From the NCBI GenBank assembly GCA_036250225.1, contig JAPZLL010000049.1, positions 1 to 64,000 on the forward strand: DNA of 64,000 nucleotides. Reading direction: 5' to 3'. This DNA comes from Cercophora sp. LCS_1 (lineage: Eukaryota; Ascomycota; Sordariomycetes; Sordariales; Lasiosphaeriaceae). This document shows positions 32,175 to 42,092 of the stretch, in pieces. How positions within the stretch are numbered: the stretch's first letter is position 1; every line of letters starts with the position of its first letter. The notes under the pieces are model-generated. The model had not been told where the DNA came from. It made no database searches and worked only from the letters and a program-made list of their open reading frames with translations. Both the position numbers and the translations under genes were made by a program.

Positions 32175-34188
32175 GGCGGGCAAGAATTGGCTATGAGCGA
32201 CAGCCGGGAGTGGGGAGAGAGGTTCGGAAAGGTGGTGATGTCGGGAAGACAGAAGGTGTGGAGGGAGGGGGTCTCGAAGGCGTTTACTTTTCAGTTGAAA
32301 CTTTTGGGGTGGTAACCTAAAAGATGGTGCCAAACAATGTTAGCGTCCGTGGTATATTTTTGACGTGCTTTAGGGCGGCCTTTTTTCACCGCCGTTTGGA
32401 CGACCACTATCCGTCTTGTAGTTGGTGTTGTGGAAACGCCTGGGCATCTGTGATGTCTACGCCAGGAGGCACTAACACGGCACGAGACCACTGACAGGAG
32501 GAGCAAAGAAGGGAAGGGAGTGCAGCTTGCCTTTTGCTAAGCTGGGCCTGGTAGTAGACAGTGACGCCAGTGGGTATTCGGTTTGGGCAGGAGTAGAATG
32601 GAAGTGGGTGGAGCAAGAGGAAGAGAAGACGGGATGGTCAAAGGGGGAGATGAGGCGGGAGGAGCGAGTTCAAATAGTCTGGAAATTTGGGAGGCAAGCT
32701 GGTCGGCAAGGAACAATAGGTTCGGACACGCACAATAGGAAAAGAGACCAAGGACAGCACACTGCTCTCGTTTGTGCAGATGGGAAGGACAAGGGTGTTG
32801 TCGCAACGGGATACGTTCTGCGGTGCAGTTTTGATACTAGCTATCATGAGTTCTCAACACAATCCCAGGTTTTCCCCGCCACGTCCACACGGGACCAGCA
32901 GATGGGAAAAACTCGTCGTCTTCGGCGTGGAGCTGGTAAAGAAACCAGTTCCTCGTACGAGGTTGATAAAGGAGAGCCCCACGGAGCCCATTGGCCCTCC
33001 GGTGCGACTCTTCAAAGCATATACTGAGAATTGAGGCTGGACGTCGTGGTGTTGTGCCACGCCAGGGCCACTCCCGCACGACCCCGGCAGGTTGGGGAAG
33101 CAGACCAAACGACCCTGAAATTGCCGTACAGAAAAGAGCCGTCTCACCAGCCTTGTAACTAGGATTTAGACTTATATTTTGGGCGTTGGAACAGTCGTCC
33201 GGCCACGCAACCGCGGCGTCTCAGACCACAAGTGCATTTCCCGTCCTCGGCCCGTGATATGAGGAAGGTGGTAGGTGCTACAGGCACCTTAGCCTTCAAA
33301 CGGGGTCGCGGCAATGGCATCCCATCAACAACTGCCACCCAATGTGCGTGGACCACAGCAGCAACGTCACGTACCGCATTCCGCACCACCACGTCTCGAA
33401 CAACATGCCGACAAAACGCAATCCGAGAAATGGTCGACCTGCACGCTGAAAGGAAGCGGGTGGCGGCGACACCTTGCTGTCCCGGACAGCTTCCAAATCA
33501 GGGTCCGTTGCGGTCTCCACCACTGAACGAATGCCCGTCTCCCATTTGCCAGCCATCAATTGTCTGCAGGAACAGACCTGCTTGGTCTCACCCCCATCAT
33601 CCCACACCACACAGCCAACAGCCGGCTTCGAGTGGATTGGGCTGGAGGACCGGAAGACTGAAATGGGCTCTTCCAACCCGCCACTCCACCCATCAACATT
33701 ATCAGATCTTTTTGATCTCCATCAGGACCCCGGGTGAAGCGGGCTAGTGGGTCTCTGGTGGGTTGCATCGGCAGCTCTCTCCTGTCTCAGCGCGACAACC
33801 GCTGCCATGCTTGTGATGACGATACTCCAGTTTGCCAAAATCGATCCAGCAAGACGACGGGTTCTGGCAAACCACGTCTGGTCGAATATCGGCCCGGAAC
33901 TAACCCTAAACTTCTCGTCGGGTCCTCGGCGCACAAGCAAGACGAGGCAATGCGGCTTGCGTCAATGGCCGCAAACTCCCGCCCTAAACGCATTTCACCG
34001 CTGGCAACAGGACTGGTTTGTTTGGGATCACATAGATCCCAGAGATCAATTCTGTGCGCTTTACGGCGCCGCCTAAGTGCTTAGCATGGACTAATCTATC
34101 CGGGAAAAAAAATCAACAATGTCAAACGCCATCGCAATGCAACCGAGAGGAGAACCCGCAACAACACTCGAGCAGAAACCAAGAGGAC
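32175..34188. other. Intergenic region upstream of HMG-CoA synthase
   Basis: About 2.0 kb covering the HMG-CoA synthase promoter (left) and the 3' flank of the BCS1-like gene (right). Open frames on both strands show no family features. No repeat or RNA gene was recognised. Confidence 0.5.
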
Positions 34189-36405
34189 TCATGGGGTTCC
34201 GTAACCGGAATCGACACCCTGCCGCTCTCCAGCCTCGCCGCCCGGCACAACTTTATCGCCGTTGACCTCCGGAACAATGGTCTTGTTGCTCGCTTCGGTC
34301 TTGAGAGTGGCAGGCGCCTCAGACAACGCTGTTGTGGGCTCGACTTCCTTTTTGGTTGTTGCCGTCGCCTCCCGCCTCCCCTCTTCACCCTTCTTCTCGG
34401 CCGACGTGCTCCGCTTCTTGCTCTCGGCCCCAGAAGCCTCCGCTTCCGACTCCGAGTCGGAGGACGATGAGTCAGATGAATCTGAAGAGTCGCTGCCGTT
34501 CTTCTTGCTGCCCTTACGACGGGACTTCTTAGCCCTCTTCTTGGACTTCTTATCCTTCTTGCCTTTCTTGCCCTCGTCCTCGTCCTTGTCCTTCTTCTTT
34601 TTCTCCTCATCCTCTTCCTTCTTCCTGTCCTCTTCCTTCTTCTTCTTGTCCTCTTCCTCCTTCTTACGCTTCTCCTCGGCCTCCTTCAGCTCCTTGTCTC
34701 TCTTCTCCTTCCGTGTTTCCGCAACCCATTCCCCTGCTCCCGCGACGGCAGCCTCGGGATTCCTCTTGTTCTTCAACAAGAAACCCTGTATCTCAGCCGG
34801 GCTGAACTCGTGTGCGGGAATCCGCTCGGCGAACTCGGAAGCCAGAACCTCAACTCGTGCTAGAGTCTCCTGCTTTTTGCGCTCGGATTCGGCCTTGGCT
34901 ACCCTCTCCGCCTCAAGAATTTGTGCGATGTCGGCATACTTCTCACCCGCGCGCTTGGCAACTGGGGCGTCGTCTCCCTCGAGGGGTGCGAAGATGGCTT
35001 TGAAAATAGCGGCCGTCATCCCCTTGTCGGCCCTGCCAAACTCAACAATCATATCAACACGCCCGGGACGAATAAGAGCCTTGTCGAGCTTCTCGATGTG
35101 GTTGGTCGTCATGATCAAGACACGTCCCTCTTGAGAGGCAACACCGTCCAGGATATTGAGAAGTCCTGACAGCGAGAGGCGGCCTGATGGAGGGGCGGGC
35201 ATGTTGCCGCTAGAGTTGTTACCTGGTGTGAGCTGGCCGGGGACCATGTCGGATTTGCTATCTTCCTGTGTCGTGGTGGTGTCGACATTCTCGCGCGTAT
35301 GTGTTAGGCCGGCGGTATCGATATCCTCGAGGAGGACAACGCAACGACGGGGAAGTTCGGCGAAGAGCGAAGCAAGATTCTCCTCGCTGGCGGCGACTGA
35401 ACTGAGAGACACGATATAGATGCGCATCTTGAAGAACCCGGCAAGTGCCAAACTGAGCGAGGACTTGCCAGTGCCCGGAGGCCCGTGGAGGAGATATCCA
35501 CGGCGATAGGGGATACCACGGTTGCTGTACCACCTCCTAGTCGCTGGGTCGAGGTAGTCGGAGACGTCGTCGATCAAGTCTTTCTTGACCTTCTCGTTGA
35601 GGATGACCGTTGAAAAGGGGCGGGATGCGCGAGCCATGGAGCGCTGCCAGGTCGGTTCGGTCGAGCCGGCCTTCGTTGTTCCTCGGTAGATGAGCGTCTT
35701 CGCTTCGTCCTTCTTCATGTAAGCGGTACGGGCCTCGTGCAGAAGCTCCTTGAGCACCCAGGGATTTCGCCCAAAGCAAGAGATGGAGATCTCCTCTTTC
35801 TCGCTGGGGAGGAGCCAGCCGGACTGGGTGGTGTTTTGTTGGCGCCGGAAGATGAGCAGCCGTCCTTTGTACCAGAAATAGTGGGAACCAAAGGTTGGTG
35901 TATACGCCAGCGCCTTCTTGCCATGCTGTCCGGTATATTCTTCAGACCCCTCAGCACCCTCGTCGTCGTCTTCCTCATCGTCCCACCGGTACAAATACCA
36001 GCTGCGCGAGCTGAGGTTGGTGTTGACAACGAAACGACGGGACTTTTGGGCAAAGCGCTGAGAGGCCACCCAAGACATAAGCATTGAGTAAATTTCATCA
36101 TCAGTGCGGATATCGACAACCGACATAAGGTAGGCTTCGATTTGGGCCCAGGAGTACTCGGAGAAGTATTGCCATGCCAGGGTAAGTCCGCCGCAGAGGA
36201 GAACAAGAGGGATGTAAAGATTGAGATCAATATGAAGATACTTCTGTACAGCTGAAGAAAAGGCAGAGAAGCCGGGAAAGAAGAAGTCGAGAAGCATCAT
36301 CTGAGGCGCTGGGGCGGTAGTGGTGTTGGAGGTGTTGTTGTTGTTGTTGTTGCCGGCCTCCAGGGAGGGGCTCATGGTTTGAAACGCCTCCATGATGGTA
36401 TCCAT
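34189..36405 (-). CDS. BCS1-like AAA ATPase with long charged tail
   Basis: Single exon, 738 aa, from the ATG at 36405 (the frame extends upstream only through a TTG). A Met/Asn-rich N-terminus leads to a hydrophobic segment LYIPLVLLCGGLTLAWQYF (about 63-83). A BCS1_N domain follows (VDIRTDDEIYSMLMSWVASQ). The AAA domain has Walker A LLHGPPGTGKSSLSLALAG, Walker B CVVLLEDIDTA, the sensor region LIMTTNHIEKLDKALIRPGR, and an unusual approx. 45-residue Thr/Ser/Pro insertion after the Walker B element. The last approx. 190 residues are a Lys/Glu coiled coil followed by a Ser/Asp-rich, NLS-like tail. True Bcs1 inserts the Rieske protein into complex III. This belongs to the expanded fungal BCS1-like paralogues, whose roles are largely unknown, so a complex III function should not be assumed. 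Confidence 0.85.
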   Translation of the reverse strand: MDTIMEAFQTMSPSLEAGNNNNNNTSNTTTAPAPQMMLLDFFFPGFSAFSSAVQKYLHIDLNLYIPLVLLCGGLTLAWQYFSEYSWAQIEAYLMSVVDIRTDDEIYSMLMSWVASQRFAQKSRRFVVNTNLSSRSWYLYRWDDEEDDDEGAEGSEEYTGQHGKKALAYTPTFGSHYFWYKGRLLIFRRQQNTTQSGWLLPSEKEEISISCFGRNPWVLKELLHEARTAYMKKDEAKTLIYRGTTKAGSTEPTWQRSMARASRPFSTVILNEKVKKDLIDDVSDYLDPATRRWYSNRGIPYRRGYLLHGPPGTGKSSLSLALAGFFKMRIYIVSLSSVAASEENLASLFAELPRRCVVLLEDIDTAGLTHTRENVDTTTTQEDSKSDMVPGQLTPGNNSSGNMPAPPSGRLSLSGLLNILDGVASQEGRVLIMTTNHIEKLDKALIRPGRVDMIVEFGRADKGMTAAIFKAIFAPLEGDDAPVAKRAGEKYADIAQILEAERVAKAESERKKQETLARVEVLASEFAERIPAHEFSPAEIQGFLLKNKRNPEAAVAGAGEWVAETRKEKRDKELKEAEEKRKKEEEDKKKKEEDRKKEEDEEKKKKDKDEDEGKKGKKDKKSKKRAKKSRRKGSKKNGSDSSDSSDSSSSDSESEAEASGAESKKRSTSAEKKGEEGRREATATTKKEVEPTTALSEAPATLKTEASNKTIVPEVNGDKVVPGGEAGERQGVDSGYGTP

Positions 36406-37932
36406 GGTGTTCGATGGTGTCCTGCTTCGCAACAGGGAGAGGGCGAGTCGAAAATTTGGGACTCGAAATTACTTATACAGTTCACGACGCCAAGGCATCC
36501 ATCCGCACAGCATTTGGTCTGACTCCTATCGACCCCGGGCAAACGAGGCAGCAACACAGCACAAAGCCTCATATGCAGCGCGATGTGGTGCATGCGCGTG
36601 TGAGGCATCCACATCCCCAGTTTTTGTCACCTCTTCATTGGGCTGCGTGTAAGAAGGTTGAGGACGGAATCTACATGGTGTTGCTAGCGTTTCCCAGGCC
36701 GGCATGGCGGCTCCCTCCGGAATGACGGAGGGCTATGGGAGTCACCGGCCTAAAAGTCTAAACCGCCCAACCCCTGCTAGCCCTATGTCCCGCCACGCCA
36801 CGCCATTGGACCCTGAACGGGGACCGATTATTTTATCTACTCTATCGGCTACGATGGATGGTGTGGTTTTGCTCTTGCAGCGACTGCGCCGCTGACGGAT
36901 TACTCCCCAAATTCCCTGTGTTTGGTGTGCTGCGCCTACGTTTGTGGGGGCACGCGCTTTGTGCATTCAAGCGGGACACGACGGCCGCGACCGCCACCTG
37001 CGCAGCAGATTTGTAGCGGTGAGGTGGCGTCCCGCCCAAGACGCGGGGGAGGCGCAAAAATGGGCTTGTTCGGAGGATGGCGGACCTCATTTCCTCAGCA
37101 AAAATCACTGGTTGCCTCGAGGATGATGCAGGACGGAATACCTCCATGCACCGTTGGAGGTATAGGCAGGCCAGGTTCCTTTGATTGATTGTTTGTCGGC
37201 ACGGATGGTAAGACCAGCGGGTGCGCAGCGCGCGGCGGGGACTAGGCAGTCTCGATTACTGGCGACCTCCATGGAATAGGTCTTGGAGGCCGTTGCACCG
37301 GGACCTGATGGCTGATGGGCGACGGGTGATACATGCAGTGCGTCGATTGGTCAATCGCACATCTATCCTCCGACGAGCGGTACAGTCTCTCGGTCGGTCG
37401 GTGAATCGTGGCCGCGGGGTGCTGGCCTACCTTTGTGGGCTGCCTCGTGGCTGGCCTAGCAGCGTGGGATGCCTTGGCTCGAGGGTTTCGCGCTCCTCCC
37501 GGCTACCGGTAGGCACGCGCGGTACGGACACAACCGCTGCAATTGTGCATATCTTGTCACAAACTACAAATTTGGAGGAATATGGATTCATTTGCTTCGA
37601 GTCGGACGAAATGCTAACTATGGGCCGATATCAGAGCGACATTGTTCGGACAAGCTGAGCGAAATACCGAGGCGAGATCAAGCCCAATACAGATACAACT
37701 TGTAGAAACCGATCAAATTGTGAGGAATGTGCTTAAGTAACATGGGCCATTCTTTTGCTATCCATTACACCTGTTCCGTCCTGAGATTTGGTTAATTTTT
37801 TTTTTTTTTTAGGTTTCGCTGAGTCGCAATAACGATGAGAAACGGAAAACATTTCCTATGTCCCGCTTTTGAACCCCAACCCAAACGCCATATCATCATG
37901 GTCATGCAATTAAAATAAAGAGAAAAGGAATT
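36406..37932. other. Intergenic region
   Basis: About 1.5 kb between the BCS1-like gene start and the next minus-strand gene end. It includes a T15 run at 37796-37810. No gene was recognised. Confidence 0.5.
37796..37810. repeat. Poly-T run (T15)
   Basis: Fifteen consecutive T on the plus strand, about 120 bp beyond the stop of the Pro/Gly-rich gene, so it is A-rich on that gene's transcribed strand and may lie in its 3' flank. Confidence 0.8.
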
Positions 37933-38697
37933 CTAGTTGTTAGCCCATCCTGCAGGTGGCCGGCGCATGAACTGCGGTCCTGGAGCACCCATCGGCCGGC
38001 CACCCGGACCCGGAGGTGGAGGGGGTGGTGGACCGAACCCGCCGGGACGGGCCCCGGGCGAAAATGCGGGTGGGGGTCTCGGCCCACCGAACCCGCCAGC
38101 GCCGCCGGGTGGGAACGGGCCCCTCGGACCCCCGGGCATCATCCCTGGCCTGCTGGGACCCATACCCATGCCCGGACCCATACCCATCGGGGGCCGTGGT
38201 TGGAAGGCCGGGGGCGGACCGGCCTCATTCATGTCCTCAAGGTCATCGTCCTCCCCGCTGTCCTCACTCGTGCTGTCGTCTCCGCTCTCGCTGCTGCTGT
38301 CCCCTGACCCACCCTTGCCCTTTCTTGGAGGACCGCGATTTTTCTTTGGCTTCCTCCGCCTCGTTGGCTCGTCTTCGTCATCCCACGCGTAGTCGCCATA
38401 GTAATACGGCCCGCGTGACTCGAGGAATGTCACTTCGATTTGCTTGCCCGGGTTCCAGGATGAGTAGCCGCTCCACCCGCTCCATATACTGGACGTGTCG
38501 CAGTCGTCCGGCCATGTTGTTTCGTACACGCGAATGCTCCTGACCTTTCTCGGGTCCCGCCCAGTGAAGTACTTCAGCAAGTTTATGGCCGTTGTGTTAG
38601 GCAGCTTGCGGTCACGGTACCGGGTAGTGGCGCCGGATGCGCGGCTCGAGGTCTGGGTCCAGCCCGAAGACGACGAGGACGAGGAGCTGACCGACAT
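37933..38697 (-). CDS. Conserved-looking protein with Pro/Gly/Met-rich tail
   Basis: Single exon, 254 aa, not assigned to a known family. The N-terminal half looks ordered: LPNTTAINLLKYFTGRDPRK, then RSIRVYETTWPDDCDTSSIW, WSGYSSWNPG and an aromatic run GPYYYGDYAWDDEDE. Then come a basic stretch (TRRRKPKKNRGPPRKGKG), a Ser/Asp/Glu-rich acidic patch, and a C-terminal 100 residues of Pro/Gly/Met repeats (GMGPGMGMGP; GFGPPPPPPPGPGG). No signal peptide or transmembrane segment is seen. The composition suggests an RNA- or phase-separation-associated protein, but that is only inference. The start ATG at 38697 is followed by a Ser-rich run (SVSSSSSSSSG). Confidence 0.68.
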   Translation of the reverse strand: MSVSSSSSSSSGWTQTSSRASGATTRYRDRKLPNTTAINLLKYFTGRDPRKVRSIRVYETTWPDDCDTSSIWSGWSGYSSWNPGKQIEVTFLESRGPYYYGDYAWDDEDEPTRRRKPKKNRGPPRKGKGGSGDSSSESGDDSTSEDSGEDDDLEDMNEAGPPPAFQPRPPMGMGPGMGMGPSRPGMMPGGPRGPFPPGGAGGFGGPRPPPAFSPGARPGGFGPPPPPPPGPGGRPMGAPGPQFMRRPPAGWANN

Positions 38698-41600
38698 GGT
38701 TATGGGTGAATGGGCTTTATATCAACAACGAACAAAGCTGCGCGGTGAGGCCGAGAGGGGGAGAACCCAAGAGGGGCAACGCTAGTGGAAAGATGGTGGG
38801 CTTGTTTGCCTCGCGATAGATGATCGACGCTTCCTCGGTCGGTAGGGCGAGCAGATGGCAAGGATGCAGTCAGATCATGGGGGGCGAGGAAGGGGGTTAT
38901 CGCCAACAAGATGGGGCACAGCTAGTCAAATATGAGATCTGGGAAGTATGGAGTCTCACCTCGTTCGTCGAACGAAAACGCAGCGGGCTCAGCGCCTACT
39001 TGCTGACTCTGTAGCCGGGCACGAATGTTGCATGATGCATATGTTCGGTGCACACGACAGAAGGCCAAACACAGAGAGGCCCATCTGCGTCGTGCGAGTC
39101 TGCCGGCTACCCACCTGGTTGGTCGGCGTGGTTCCCCGCAACCACGGAGCCTCATGGTTCGGTGTCGTGATAGGCTGTGACAAGATCCAGCCTGCGTGTG
39201 CTTCCTCGGGTCGGCAAGCTGGGTGATGTTGCTGCCCACTCAGCAGCCGATCCATCCCCCCAAGGACACGAAGCCAAACGCCCTGCTTTGCGGGCAAACG
39301 GGAATGGTTGTTTTGACAGGTGCTCTTGAGCCCCAGTTCACCGCAGTTGGCTACGAATGCTGTGCGAGCTGCACACAGCTCGGCGGTCAGCATGCGGCTT
39401 CCCGTCCAGTGTCTGAGCGTCGTCCCTATCCGTCCCTCTGCCGGTCGGCAGAAGAGCAGAAGAAGCAAAATCCCTAGGCCGTTGGGCAGCCGTGACTCAG
39501 CAAAGCTGAGAATTTCGAGCGCGGCGACGAGTTGAGCCTCATCTTGGGTCCGTCGGCCAGATGGTGCCAACTGCAATTTGCATTTCGTGATGAAGGCTGT
39601 GGCGTCTTCTGGTGAAAGCGGGGTAAAGGCAAGATGCCCGACTCGCGCACTATGTCGGGCATGCCCTGCCCATCACTGACACAACGCCCAGGTCCCACCG
39701 TCATCGAACACAACCTGGAAGCTGAGCGAGTCCCAAGGTACACCCGACCTGACACAGTCCCGATGGATGCTTTTTACACTTGCACCCAACCTCAACCTGG
39801 CAACACAACCTAGGTTCGAGACTCGATTTCTAACGACCAGCTCATGCTATGATGCATGTGGCCCGCAACTTTCAACCAGCTCTCTCTGGTACGTGGGCCC
39901 GGATACGAATTATCGGTTCCTAGCCAACTTCTGGCATGAAGGCGTCGTTGCGAATCTTGCTAGCCTTGCGAAGGTGGGATCCCGAACGCGGGTTGCGTTA
40001 GTGTGTTCATGAGACGAACGACCAGGTTTCAGACGTAGCTGGCGGAAGCTCCGCTCTTAACCCCCCTTCCAACTCGGCCAACTTATGCTGAAGGCGACGA
40101 TCCGGAACTTGACGCAGTCTATTTCTAGGGATCTGCGCGGTCAGCCCCCCAGCAGCGTCCCATCTTGCGTTTTTCTCTCGTGCAAGAATGTCCAGGAAAC
40201 CTTTTGACCAACAGGGTTCTGAAGCTAGTGGGTAAAGTCAAAACAGGAACAGAATTTCATCCGCACCAGACGCCGCTCGAGATCTCAGGCACCACCTCGG
40301 CCATAATGGCCCAGGCACCGGCAGGAACAGGGCGAGGCATAGATGATGCACCCCGCAAACACCCTGGGCTGCAATCGTTTCCCGCTCGTGGGACAGGTCG
40401 GCTCGGTCAGCGTTGTAGTGTTGCTCGCAGGGTGACTCGACGGCGGGATCAAGCTCGAGTTGCCAGTGGCAAAGCCAAGCAAATTGCCAAGGTGCTAAAC
40501 TTCTGCCCGGGATGAAGTGTAAGTTGCGCCCTAATGGCGATCAAGAATCCCGCGAATCCACAATGGGTGGGATGTGTAGTATCACCGCGGTCTCGATCCA
40601 CAACACCGGACAGTTGTGGTGATCGTAGTGGTGGTAACTGGAAATCGCGAAATCGCATACACGAAGCATGCAAAGGCCCCGGTGTGCCTCGTCAGGAGAA
40701 ATGAAAATCCACCACCGCGGCTCTGAACGCGGCCTTCCGGTGATCAGATTTCCATCTCCGCGAGATGAACAGGCCTGATCGCACCATGTTCAGGTTTTCC
40801 AAATATACCCCCATTCATCAGGACATGACGAGAAAGGTCTGAGTTTCTGGCCAGCCGCCTCCGCTAGCCTTGGCCCCCGGCTTTACCAGCAGTATGAGCG
40901 CTGGGGTTTCCATAGGCTCAAATCGACCAGCGAATCTGGATCTCGGGAGATATTGCCTTCCTGTGGGCGATATATTGCCGTCGGTCCAGCCAGCAAGCCC
41001 CGGCTTTGCCCCAGATGGGTTTTTGGAAGACAGTCAATGTTGTGCCACCGTTCGAAAACACAGTTGATGCGATCGGGGAAGAGTCGGCCGTCAACAGCAG
41101 GCGCCGTCATCAGTGTCAAAAGCCACCGGTCGTTGGTGCCGACTCCACCCATCTGTCTGATGGCTGACGAAGGAGTGAGGCAGGGGATGGAATGGCACTG
41201 GCGCTGGCACGGCATGGAATGAGCCAGCATCATGGCGACAGAGTTCGCCGGATTACCTGACCAGTCGAGTCCCGGCTGCCGCTTGCTCGACATCTAAATA
41301 AAATGAAAACTTGGGTTTCGCAGAGGCGGCGGGCGGAGGGAAACGTTCCTTTTTGGGCGGCCGTCTTTCGTCGCGTTGTTAGCGGGGAACTGGGGACAGT
41401 GGACCGCCGGGAGGATCGAAGCAGCCAAGAGCGCGCAGACGGTCAAGGAGATTCGCTGCGATAGCCCCGCAAGACCAAAAAGCAAGAGGCATGGGCTCGA
41501 AAGACAGGTTCCCACCAATGGCAGCGTCGTATGCCACCCCATCCAGGTCCGAAACGATGCCAGGCGCAGAGCCTGTTTGGCCGTTCCTGAATTGTCCGAG

Positions 41601-42092
41601 GTCCTGCCTAAGCCCGTTAGGTCGCTCCAGCAGCTTCACACCCTGCCCTGTCCGGCTGTTCAGGCTGGCCCCACCGGGTTTTGGGGTGGTGTGTGGGTGT
41701 GCGAGCTGGACTGGTGGAGGGGCATTCGCTTGTGGGCTGGCCGCTGCAGGACACAACACACACCCAACATCCACCTTTCGCTGCCCGGTCCTTTTCAGCC
41801 TGAGTGGAACTCCCGCATCGTCCGCTCTCGACCATCGCCAGGCCATCTCATCTCACCACTGCACAACGGCGAACGAGACTTCCCTGCCAAAGTCACCTAC
41901 TCGCGAGCGAAGCACGAAGGCCAAAGCCCGACGACTAGGACCCTAGCATTCAACGTTAGCAGAACCGGTGCCCTCCGCTGGATACGCCTGGGAGACGTTT
42001 GTCGATGACCTCGCCGGGTTCCCGGCGTCCGTCAATGCAGCGTTGATGGTGCTGCTGACCGCGCTCATTTCCAACTTGTAATCTCGCCAATC
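38698..42092. other. Long gene-free interval
   Basis: About 3.4 kb, divergent between the Pro/Gly-rich gene and the membrane-protein gene. Frames up to about 200 codons exist (for example - 38989-39576; + 41376-42008), but they overlap on opposite strands and show no domains. Nothing that looks like a transposase, tRNA or structural repeat was found. Confidence 0.5.

Noticed and set aside
33232..33747. 171-codon plus-strand open frame upstream of HMG-CoA synthase
   Set aside because: It has no domain or codon pattern and is contradicted by antisense frames of similar length.
34262..35134. 290-codon plus-strand open frame
   Set aside because: It is exactly antisense to the BCS1-like ATPase. 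Its Ser/Phe-rich composition is the mirror of the Lys/Glu-rich tail.
37796..37810. Poly-T run as a possible retroelement poly-A tail
   Set aside because: There is no adjacent retroelement sequence or target-site duplication, so it is treated as a simple repeat.
38989..39576. 195-codon minus-strand open frame
   Set aside because: There is no domain, it overlaps several equally long frames, and no consistent splice partners were found.
39800..39830. Possible tRNA B-box-like sequence (GGTTCGAGACTCG)
   Set aside because: It lacks the final CC of a B box. No acceptor stem or A box was found at suitable spacing.
41376..42008. 210-codon plus-strand open frame just upstream of the membrane-protein gene
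   Set aside because: It is out of phase with the gene and has no family features. It is likely promoter or leader sequence.
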